NCBI GenBank assembly: GCA_020854925.1
Contig: JAHKLV010000014.1
Location: 1-8,013, forward strand
DNA: 8,013 nucleotides
Source: Candidatus Methanofastidiosia archaeon
Lineage (GTDB): Archaea > Methanobacteriota_B > Thermococci > Methanofastidiosales > NM3
Direction: 5' to 3'
Part shown: piece after piece, positions 1 to 5,862 of the stretch
Numbering within the stretch: the stretch's first letter is position 1
Layout of the letters: each line of letters begins with the position of its first letter
Program-made: the position numbers and the translations under genes
Notes under the pieces: generated by a model
Seen by the model: the letters and a program-made list of their open reading frames with translations, nothing else
What the model was told of the DNA's origin: nothing
The model's database searches: none

Positions 1-2
1 AT

Positions 3-1184
3 CTCGTCTTTCCCGGTGCGCATCACACGAGATTCGAGCATTCGCTCGGCGTCTCCTATATCGCCGACCGCATGGCGCAGGAGCTCCAGATACCCGAGGA
101 GGAGCGTACGCTCGAACGGGCGGCGGGCTTCCTGCACGACGTCGGCCACGGCCCTTTCTCCCACACGCTTGAGTATATCTTCCACGACATCCTCGGCATC
201 GACCACATGGAGATTACGAAGGACATCATCACCGGCAGGCTTGACATCGTGGGACCGCAGGCGGCGTGCGTGTCATCGCCACCCGTACCCGACATCCTTG
301 AGCGCCATGGCATCGAACCCCGGGAAGCGGCAGACTTGGTGACGGGCGGCACCTCTCGGGACGAGTACACCTGGTTTTTGCGCACGGGGGGCGACGGTCA
401 GCAGTTTGTTAATGAACGGCGCTACCTTGCACAGATCATCCACAGTTCCATCGATGCCGACCAGCTCGACTTCCTCCTGCGCGACTCCTACTACACGGGT
501 GTCGCCCATGGCACCGTGGACCTGGACCGGCTCCTCAAGACCATGGAGATCTTCAACAACGACCTCATCATCCACCGCAAGGGCGTACCCGCCGTTGAGG
601 GCATGCTCGTGGCAAGGGGGCTCATGTACAGCTCAGTCTACTTCCACAAGACGGCGCGCATCGCCGAGATCATGATGTCGCGCGCCGTCGAGTCCTCCGT
701 CACGGAGACGGACAAGAAAACGGTCCCCCATATGATTGATGCCGATATCATCTCCTGGATGGGGGAGGGTAGCGCGCTCGCACGCGACATCATCTGCCGA
801 CTCCGGTACCGCAATCTTTACAAGAAGGCGTATGAGAGCGAGATAGACGCGCTCAACGATGACCAGAAGGCGTTTCTTACCACGCTTGCGGCACCTCGGG
901 AGCGACGCAAGGTCGAGGAGGAAATATGCCGCAAGGCGCATCTTGAGCCTGGGAAGGTATTTCTTGACATCCCCGCGCCCGAGCTCCTCCTTTCCGAGCC
1001 GCGCATCGCTCGTACCAACGTCAAGATTCTCGACGACGACAAGGTTACCACGCTCTCGAAGCTCTCGCCGCTTGCCAACGCCCTGAGAAAGCGCCGCGTC
1101 ACCGACTGGGCGCTCATGGCGTGCTGCGACGGAAAGTATAAAAGCCAAGTGGCAAAAGTCGTTGAGAAGCTGCTGCAACCGTGA
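3..1184 (+). CDS. HD-domain nucleotide phosphohydrolase, COG1078/SAMHD1-like (5' end outside window)
   Basis: The frame is open from base 3, so the true start lies before the window. The first ATG, at 72, falls after a conserved motif and cannot be the start. Of the 393 visible residues, HTRFEHSLG (fragment residues 8-16) supplies the first metal-binding His, FLHDVGHGPFSH (43-54) is the HD motif, and SSIDADQLDFLLRDSYYTG (148-166) carries the distal Asp ligand. This is the arrangement seen in SAMHD1 and the bacterial/archaeal COG1078 family, metal-dependent hydrolases of dNTPs or related nucleotides. By comparison with that family, I estimate about 40 N-terminal residues are missing. The C-terminal half is charged and predicted soluble. 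It ends in TGA 12 bases before trkH on the same strand, so the two are probably cotranscribed. The family assignment is firm; the substrate is inferred and unknown for this protein. Confidence 0.88.
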   Translation, partial: LVFPGAHHTRFEHSLGVSYIADRMAQELQIPEEERTLERAAGFLHDVGHGPFSHTLEYIFHDILGIDHMEITKDIITGRLDIVGPQAACVSSPPVPDILERHGIEPREAADLVTGGTSRDEYTWFLRTGGDGQQFVNERRYLAQIIHSSIDADQLDFLLRDSYYTGVAHGTVDLDRLLKTMEIFNNDLIIHRKGVPAVEGMLVARGLMYSSVYFHKTARIAEIMMSRAVESSVTETDKKTVPHMIDADIISWMGEGSALARDIICRLRYRNLYKKAYESEIDALNDDQKAFLTTLAAPRERRKVEEEICRKAHLEPGKVFLDIPAPELLLSEPRIARTNVKILDDDKVTTLSKLSPLANALRKRRVTDWALMACCDGKYKSQVAKVVEKLLQP

Positions 1185-1196
1185 CGGGGATACGCC

Positions 1197-2675
1197 ATGA
1201 TTTCTTTGGTAAACAGAAGTGACGATGTCAGACTTATTCTTAACAACCTCGGTCTCATCATGCAGGGGCTCGGCATCATCACGATGGTACCCGCGATTCT
1301 CTGCTTTATCTACGAAAGCGATGCACAGTACATGCCGTACTTCGTCGTTCCCGGCATCATCACGTTCTTTGTAGGATGAGGACTCGGGCGCATCCGCACA
1401 ACCCTGAGCATGCAGATACGCCACGCCATGATGATATCGTCTCTTGCGTGGCTTATAGTCGCCTTTGTCGGGTCCATCCCCCTATACCTTCTTTCGGACC
1501 TTTCGTTTTTTGATGCCTACTTCGAGGCGATGTCTGCGTGGACCGGAACCGGTCTTACCATGTTCACGGAAACACTGTCCGTGGAAACCCTGCCCAACAT
1601 CCTTCTCCTCTGGCGCTCTATCCAGCAGTGGGCTGGTGGCATCGGCGTCATCCTCGTGGCCATGATCGTGCTTATCCGTCCCGGTGTCTCCGCCGCCAGG
1701 CTCTATCTTGCCGAGGCGCGGGCAGAAAAGATTAAACCCACCTTCGTCAGCACGGTGAAGGTCATCTGGAAAATCTATGTTGTGTACACCGTCGTGGGTA
1801 TCATTCTCTTCGTGCTTGTCGGCATGCCGCTCTTTGATTCCATCAATCACTGCCTCACCGGCCTTGGAACGGGGGGCATGTCCATCAAGGACAGCTCGCT
1901 TGCCTATTATGATTCGGTGAACATCGAGATTGTTGCTATCTTTCTCATGATTCTTGGGGCCATCAACTTCACGATTCACTACAAGCTCCTGTATAAGAGA
2001 AAACTGCGCCCCCTGTTACGGGATGTGCAGGTACAGGCGCTCTTTGCCATCTCCGGCCTCTTTATCCTCATTCTCATTGCCGACCTCTCGAAGGTGTACT
2101 ATCCGCTCGAGGCGACGAGACGGGCGCTGTTCCAGGTCTTTTCCGCCATAACCTGCTGTGGATTTTCCACCGATGTCATCGCCAACTGGTCGGATATCAG
2201 CAAGCTGCTCATCATCCTGCTCATGATATGTGGCGGCGGCGCTGGTTCAACAGCCGGCGCCGTGAAGCTTGTCCGTATCGTTGTCGTTTTCAAGATGCTC
2301 GTGCTCCAGATACGCCGTGCGCTTCTGCCACGCAATGCGATCACCACCATAAAGATCGGCGAAACGTCCTTTAGTGACAAGGATGTGCTTGAGGCCCTCC
2401 TCTTCACCCTCGTCTATCTCGTTTTCCTTCTCGTGGGCGCGTTCATTCTCATGTGGCTGGGAAACGGCTCCATGAACTCGTTTTTCGAGATGGCGTCTGC
2501 ACAGGGCAATGTCGGCCTTTCCGTGGGCATCACCGGACCTTCCCTCAATCCCGTTGGCAAGGTCGTCCTTACCCTTGGCATGTGGATGGGCCGGCTTGAG
2601 ATCATACCCACGCTTGTGTTCCTTGCAAACGTCGCGCTCAAGCCGTTCAAGCGCCCGAACACGCTCACCGAGTAG
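1197..2675 (+). CDS. trkH: TrkH-family potassium uptake membrane protein, interrupted by an in-frame TGA
   Basis: This is the pore subunit of a Trk/Ktr-type K+ transporter in the cytoplasmic membrane, 492 codons if the internal stop at codon 61 is read through. That is a normal TrkH length. Four pore-loop repeats are visible: SAWTGTGLT (residues 113-121), GLGTGGMS (222-229), TCCGFSTD (319-326) and AQGNVGLSVG (435-444), each with the selectivity-filter Gly. GGGAGSTAGAVKLVR (346-360) matches the conserved glycine-rich segment of the third repeat. Hydrophobic segments surround each loop. TGA at 1377-1379 falls in the second hydrophobic segment; both sides are in the same frame and both look like TrkH, so this is not a frameshift. 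The downstream ATG at 1410 has no visible Shine-Dalgarno sequence and would lack the first membrane segments. No trkA partner is in the window. The gene may be a pseudogene, or intact with a sequence error. Confidence 0.85.
1377..1379 (+). other. In-frame TGA within trkH
   Basis: The codon follows ITFFVG and precedes GLGRIRTT in the TrkH frame. One base change would restore Trp (TGG), Gly (GGA), Arg, Ser, Leu or Cys. TGA closes the HD gene, hisC, hisB, hisF and hisA-hisI-hisE in this window, so general reassignment to Trp is excluded. Only 18 bases separate trkH from the end of the convergent THUMP gene, leaving little room for an archaeal 3' SECIS element, so selenocysteine is unlikely. Confidence 0.9.
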
Positions 2676-2680
2676 TATGG

Positions 2681-2690
2681 AAAAAAAGAA
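2681..2690 (-). terminator. Oligo-T terminator after the THUMP gene
   Basis: Directly after the TAA of the THUMP gene, the - strand reads TTCTTTTTTT. Archaeal RNA polymerase terminates on such oligo-T runs without needing a hairpin. The run fills the 18-base gap between the two convergent genes. No comparable T-run is seen on the + strand for trkH here, so trkH transcripts probably extend into the antisense of the THUMP gene. Confidence 0.5.
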
Positions 2691-2693
2691 GGA

Positions 2694-3191
2694 TTATTCC
2701 GCGACTTCCTTTGTCACGATGTCGTCGGGACCCAGCACGGCCACGCCGACCTTGGTACCGAAGATCTCCACGCGGACGGTCTTTGAAGGGTAGTCGAGAT
2801 TCACCGTGGCGCCAACCTCATCGACAATCCTCGCCCCGATATCGCGCTCAAGGTCGCGTGACGACTCGGCGAGCCGTGTACCCCGCCGTTTCACGCGGAC
2901 GGCGAAGGAGTCTTCGGCCGTGATGCCCGCCCTCGCGGCGGTGAGCACCGTTTCCATAAGGTCCTCGCGGGTGCACGAGATGAGAAAGTCGAGCGGTATC
3001 GCCTTGAAGATGGCGGTGGTCTCGTACTCCTTGAGTGCCCGTACGGCATCCTCCCGGGAACGGGGGGTCCTGGCGAGTATGACACCGGGGTACTTGGTCT
3101 TCTTTACGGAGACATCCTCCCCCAGCGCCCATTCGAGCTCCCACATGGCATCAAACTGCCGGTAGAGCGGTGCGGTAACAACAAAGAGCAT
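2694..3191 (-). CDS. Stand-alone THUMP-domain RNA-binding protein (COG1818, Tan1/THUMPD1-like)
   Basis: The gene encodes a 165-residue soluble protein. The C-terminal half is a THUMP domain: SFAVRVKRRGTR (about 94-105), SSRDLERDIGARIVDEVG (109-126), then the V-NLDYP-KTVRVEIFGTKVGVAVL block (128-153). THUMP domains bind the acceptor end of tRNA. No methyltransferase, PP-loop or other catalytic domain is attached, which separates it from ThiI and Trm11-type enzymes and points to the COG1818 group related to Tan1, the partner of the tRNA ac4C acetyltransferase in eukaryotes. The N-terminal part, beginning MLFVVTAPLYRQFDA, fits the extension of that group. It probably acts as a tRNA-binding adaptor; its partner enzyme is not in the window. 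There is no Shine-Dalgarno sequence before the ATG, and a TATA-like element lies about 25 bases upstream, suggesting a leaderless mRNA. It lies downstream of the his operon in the same direction but is separated by a terminator. Confidence 0.82.
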   Translation of the reverse strand: MLFVVTAPLYRQFDAMWELEWALGEDVSVKKTKYPGVILARTPRSREDAVRALKEYETTAIFKAIPLDFLISCTREDLMETVLTAARAGITAEDSFAVRVKRRGTRLAESSRDLERDIGARIVDEVGATVNLDYPSKTVRVEIFGTKVGVAVLGPDDIVTKEVAE

Positions 3192-3201
3192 ACGATTCCA
3201 T

Positions 3202-3211
3202 CAGGCGCCTG
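3202..3211. promoter_or_regulatory. Perfect 10-bp palindrome (possible operator) before the THUMP gene
   Basis: CAGGCGCCTG is self-complementary. It lies 11-20 bases upstream of the THUMP start codon, between the TATA-like element and the expected transcription start. Archaeal repressors often bind in that interval. A 10-bp palindrome can arise by chance, so the role is inferred from position only. Confidence 0.3.
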
Positions 3212-3220
3212 CTTATTAAT
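3212..3220 (-). promoter_or_regulatory. TATA-like element for the THUMP gene
   Basis: On the - strand, ATTAATAAG follows the purine-rich stretch ACAAAAAC, a reasonable TATA/BRE-like arrangement in an otherwise GC-rich region. Its centre is about 25 bases from the ATG at 3191, which puts transcription start at or very near that codon and agrees with the missing Shine-Dalgarno sequence. Confidence 0.4.
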
Positions 3221-3234
3221 GTTTTTGTACCGGT

Positions 3235-3261
3235 GGCGGGGGCATGGACCACACCCCCGCC
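3235..3261. repeat. GC-rich hairpin 1 of intergenic island
   Basis: GGCGGGGG (3235-3242) is perfectly complementary to CCCCCGCC (3254-3261) around an 11-base loop. There is no T-run next to it on either strand, so it does not look like an intrinsic terminator. It could form in RNA from either strand, for example the 5' leader of a longer THUMP transcript or a small RNA. Confidence 0.5.
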
Positions 3262-3273
3262 GGAGGTATACGT

Positions 3274-3308
3274 TAGGAGGGGGAAGATGCCAACGTCTTC
3301 CCATCCTA
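3274..3308. repeat. Hairpin 2 of intergenic island
   Basis: TAGGA (3274-3278) pairs with TCCTA (3304-3308), and GGGAAGA (3281-3287) pairs with TCTTCCC (3296-3302), with a small internal loop (GG opposite A) between them. Inside, a T-G wobble and a G-C pair could close the stem to a CCAA tetraloop. The total is about 12 Watson-Crick pairs, the longest structure in the window. Confidence 0.5.
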
Positions 3309-3324
3309 CCATGCTTTCATGGTA
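3307..3324. repeat. Hairpin 3 of intergenic island
   Basis: TACCATG (3307-3313) and CATGGTA (3318-3324) form a perfect 7-bp stem with a four-base loop. It abuts hairpin 2, sharing two bases, so the two stems would compete slightly or stack. AT-rich sequence begins immediately beyond it. Confidence 0.5.
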
Positions 3325-3370
3325 TTAAAAGGTTAATGTGTTAAATAATTAAGGATAGTAACACGAAAGG
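3325..3370. promoter_or_regulatory. AT-rich tract between hairpin island and his terminator
   Basis: The stretch is strongly AT-rich compared with its surroundings. On the - strand it contains TTATTTAA (3348-3341), and TTTTAATA (3330-3323) spans its boundary with hairpin 3. Either could act as a TATA box for a transcript beginning in the hairpin island and running toward the THUMP gene. On the + strand, GTTAA occurs twice, 8 bases apart (from 3332 and 3340). A promoter role is inferred from base composition and position. Confidence 0.25.
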
Positions 3371-3401
3371 AATAAAGAATAAAAAGGGCCCGCCTAGGCC
3401 C
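3371..3401 (-). terminator. Terminator of the his operon
   Basis: Just past the hisD stop, the - strand forms a GGGCC/GGCCC stem (3401-3397 with 3390-3386) with a six-base loop, followed by TTTTT and further T-rich sequence (3385-3371). This is a good hairpin-plus-U-tract arrangement, and the oligo-T alone should be enough in archaea. The stem comes from a 10-bp tandem repeat covering the stop codon. Confidence 0.6.
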
Positions 3402-3406
3402 GCCTA
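3387..3406. repeat. Tandem 10-bp repeat across the hisD stop codon
   Basis: GGCCCGCCTA occurs twice back to back, at 3387-3396 and 3397-3406. The second copy contains the hisD stop codon (TAG on the - strand), and together the copies supply both arms of the terminator stem. Confidence 0.85.
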
Positions 3407-4636
3407 CGTCTTTCTTCGCAGCGCCGCCTGGCGGTGTGAGTCGAGTCCCTCAGCCTTGGCAAGCTCTGCCACGATGTCGGCGATGAAGTCCGGCGAAAGG
3501 ATCTTCTGATAGGTCTGGATCTTCAGGAAGCTAAAGACGGACAGGCCGCCGGTGAACCGTGCGCACCCCCCTGTGGGGAGGATGTGATTGGTACCCGAGG
3601 CGTAGTCGCCGAAGGTCTCCGCCGAGTTCTTGCCCAGGAAGAGCGAGCCGTAGTGGCGGACACGCTCCATGGCCTTCTCCTCGTCGGCAACCTGGAGCTC
3701 GAGGTGCTCGGGCGCCTTCTTGTTGGAGATGTCGTACGCCTCCTCCATGGAACCGACCACGATGATGAAGGTGTTCTCCAAGGCCTGCTCAGCAATCTCT
3801 CGTGTCGGCGAGACCGAGACCTGTGCCCGGATCTCCGCTTCTACCCGGTGGGCGAGCGTCTCGTCGTTCGTGATGAGGTGCGCTTCGGCCAGCGGGTCGT
3901 GCTCTGCCTGGGAGAGCATGTCGGCGGCAATGAGCGATACGTCCCCCGTCTCGTCGGCGATGACAAGCACTTCGCTCGGTCCCGCGAGGAAGTCGATGCC
4001 GACGTCCCCGTAGACCATGCGCTTTGCGGCGGTGACGTACTTGTTTCCCGGCCCTACTATCATATGCACCTTGGGTACGGTCTCGGTGCCGTACGCCATG
4101 GCGGCGATGGCCTGGATGCCCCCGATGGAGAAGATGCGGTCGGCGCCGGCGATGTCGGCGGCGATGATGGTCTCGTTGCGTATCTTGGGCGAGCAGACGA
4201 CGATGTTCTCGACTCCCGCCACGCGCGCAGGGGTGATGGACATGAGCGCCGAGGAGGGGAGCGGGTACCGCCCGCCCGGGACGTAGCAGCCCACCGTGTC
4301 GATGGGGATGATCTTTTGCCCGAGCACGCTCCAGTGCGACTTGAGCTCGAAGTCCTTGAGCGACGCCACCTGTATCTCGGCGAACTCCTTGATGTGTCCG
4401 TGCGCCACGGTGATGGCGTTGATGACGCGTTCGTCCACCGAGTCGTACGCGTGCTCGATATCCTCCTGTGTCACCTCGAACGAGGGCAGGTCCATGTTGT
4501 CAAACGTCTTCGTGTATGCTCGCACCGCCTCGTCGCCGCGGGCGCGCACCTGGGCGATGACGTCCTTGACGACGTCGATCTCCTCGAAGGGCCTGCCCTC
4601 GTAGAACGAGTCCGGCACGGTCTTTACAATCTTCAT
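3404..4636 (-). CDS. hisD: Histidinol dehydrogenase
   Basis: This cytoplasmic, zinc-dependent enzyme carries out the last two steps of histidine synthesis, the NAD-linked oxidation of L-histidinol via histidinal to L-histidine. The protein has 410 residues, near the usual 410-435. Family motifs appear in order: GCYVPGGRYPLPSS (116-129), GPGNKYVTAAK (195-205), DFLAGPSEVLVIAD (215-228), SQAEHDP (242-248), APEHLEL (308-314), GDYASGTNHILPT (343-355) and ARFTGGLSVFSFLK (359-372). Predicted zinc ligands are Q243, H246, D344 and H401. The catalytic pair is E310/H311. All are present, so it should be active. Its ATG overlaps the stop of hisA-hisI-hisE by ATGA, with GGGGGAG just upstream. It is the last gene of the operon and is followed by a terminator. 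Confidence 0.97.
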   Translation of the reverse strand: MKIVKTVPDSFYEGRPFEEIDVVKDVIAQVRARGDEAVRAYTKTFDNMDLPSFEVTQEDIEHAYDSVDERVINAITVAHGHIKEFAEIQVASLKDFELKSHWSVLGQKIIPIDTVGCYVPGGRYPLPSSALMSITPARVAGVENIVVCSPKIRNETIIAADIAGADRIFSIGGIQAIAAMAYGTETVPKVHMIVGPGNKYVTAAKRMVYGDVGIDFLAGPSEVLVIADETGDVSLIAADMLSQAEHDPLAEAHLITNDETLAHRVEAEIRAQVSVSPTREIAEQALENTFIIVVGSMEEAYDISNKKAPEHLELQVADEEKAMERVRHYGSLFLGKNSAETFGDYASGTNHILPTGGCARFTGGLSVFSFLKIQTYQKILSPDFIADIVAELAKAEGLDSHRQAALRRKT

Positions 4637-5862
4637 CTTCGTCTCCCCCGGAGTTCCTTCACAATCTCATCCGGTGCTATACCTTTCTTTGCCATGAGCA
4701 CCAATATAAAGTATGCCACGTCGGCTATCTCCCACACGAGATTTTCGCGGTCCGTGTAGTGGATGACCTCCTGGGCCTCCTCACCAATCTTCGCCTTGAT
4801 GTGGTCCTCGTTTTGTGCGAGCCGGTACGTGTACGACCCGCGCCCACCCTCCTCCATGCGCGAGAGGAGCGTCTCGTAGAGCTCCCCGAAGGAGAAGGTG
4901 CGGCCGCCAAAGCACGAGTATGAGCCGGTGTGGCAGGCGACGCCCTTCTGGCGTACGGTGAAAAGGAGCGTGTCGCGGTCGCAGTCGGTGCGCACCCGTA
5001 TGAGCTCCTGCGTGTTTCCCGACTCCTCCCCCTTTATCCAAAGGGACTTTCGGGAGCGGGAGTAGTAGGCGCCCACCCCCCCGCGGAGCGCGATGCCCAG
5101 GGATTCGGGCGTCGAGTACGCGAGCATGAGCACGTCCCCGGACTCGTCCTGCACGATGGTGGGCACAAGCCCGCCGCCCTTGGCAAAGTCTATGCACCGC
5201 ACGTAGGCGTCATCGAGCGCGATGCGCCCCGTGTAGATGGACATGCCCACCTGGCAGTCCATGCCGAGCCGGTCTGTCTCGACAAGCTCTTCCACGGTGG
5301 TGATGCCCCCGGCCACGGTGAGGTCGTGGGTGGGCGGCACCGCCTCGCGTATGGCCGTTGCAAGGGGGATGTCGAATCCCTGGAGCCTGCCTTCCCGGTC
5401 CACATCCGTGAAGAGGAATCCCCCGCAATAGGGGGACAGTTCCGCTATCCGCTCGACCGGCGTGGCATCGGTGTCGCGCTGCCACCCGTGGTCGGTCACC
5501 TTCCCGCCCCGCGCGTCGATGGCGACGATGACGTCCTCCCTGCGGAAGGAGGAAAGGAATCCCGGTGTCGCCGAGGTGCCGATGATAATCTTTTTGGCGC
5601 CGCTGCGAAGGAGCTCCCTCCCCCGCTCGACGGTTCGAATGCCGCCGCCGACACGGCAGTCGGCAAGGCGCACAATCTCCTTGAGGAGGGGCAGGTTGTC
5701 TCCCTTCCCCATGGCGGCATCGAGGTCGATGACCGCTATCTCGCCGTAGCGCCCGAACTCCCGGGCAAGGGCGAGCACGTCGTCCCGCTCAAGCATCTTC
5801 TTCTTTCCCTGCTCGAGCTGGACCGCCTTTCCGCCCATGATGTCTATGCTTGGAATAATCAA
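4633..5862 (-). CDS. hisA: HisA-HisI-HisE fusion: ProFAR isomerase / PR-AMP cyclohydrolase / PR-ATP pyrophosphatase
   Basis: A single 409-residue frame carries three enzymes. Residues 1 to about 222 are HisA, a TIM barrel with catalytic D8 (IDIMGGK), D116 (VAIDARGG) and T152 (FTDVDREGRLQG), plus the phosphate loop VAGGIT (183-188). Residues about 224-325 are HisI: GLVPTIVQD, SRSRKSLWIKGEESGNTQE, the metal site DCDRD (293-297), and CHTGSYSC (310-317). Residues about 340-409 are HisE, an all-alpha pyrophosphatase with KIGEEAQEV (358-366) and WEIADVAYF (377-385). The chain would catalyse steps 2, 3 and 4: HisE makes PR-AMP, HisI opens its ring to ProFAR, HisA isomerises that to PRFAR. The HisA-HisI linker is only a few residues. 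Start: TTG at 5862, overlapping the hisF stop as TTGA, with GAGGTGAG three bases upstream; no other in-frame start keeps the first strand. HisI-HisE fusions are common; the added HisA is unusual as far as I recall. Confidence 0.93.
   Translation of the reverse strand: MIIPSIDIMGGKAVQLEQGKKKMLERDDVLALAREFGRYGEIAVIDLDAAMGKGDNLPLLKEIVRLADCRVGGGIRTVERGRELLRSGAKKIIIGTSATPGFLSSFRREDVIVAIDARGGKVTDHGWQRDTDATPVERIAELSPYCGGFLFTDVDREGRLQGFDIPLATAIREAVPPTHDLTVAGGITTVEELVETDRLGMDCQVGMSIYTGRIALDDAYVRCIDFAKGGGLVPTIVQDESGDVLMLAYSTPESLGIALRGGVGAYYSRSRKSLWIKGEESGNTQELIRVRTDCDRDTLLFTVRQKGVACHTGSYSCFGGRTFSFGELYETLLSRMEEGGRGSYTYRLAQNEDHIKAKIGEEAQEVIHYTDRENLVWEIADVAYFILVLMAKKGIAPDEIVKELRGRRR

Noticed and set aside
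1377..1379. Genome-wide reassignment of TGA to Trp
   Set aside because: TGA ends five other genes here at positions fixed by overlapping starts or family length, and Trp is encoded by TGG throughout.
633..1424. 263-codon - strand frame opposite the HD gene and start of trkH
   Set aside because: It overlaps two recognised genes and contains no recognisable family motif.
1376..1434. Possible alternative start or frameshift at the trkH TGA (ATG at 1376 in another frame)
   Set aside because: That frame gives a His/Pro/Arg-rich peptide unlike TrkH, whereas the original frame continues as TrkH on both sides of the TGA.
3235..3324. tRNA gene in the structured intergenic island
   Set aside because: There is no T-loop GTTCRA box, no cloverleaf spacing and no plausible anticodon arm on either strand.
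3287..3328. 13-codon + strand frame (MPTSSHPTMLSWY) with AGGAGG at good spacing
   Set aside because: The AGGAGG is part of a hairpin arm, the peptide is very short, and no + strand gene follows within range, so a leader-peptide role has nothing to act on.
3584..4759. 391-codon + strand frame antisense to hisD
   Set aside because: It lies opposite a complete, motif-rich hisD. The composition is dominated by V, G, D, R and L as expected from the complement of a GC-rich gene, and it has no recognisable domain.
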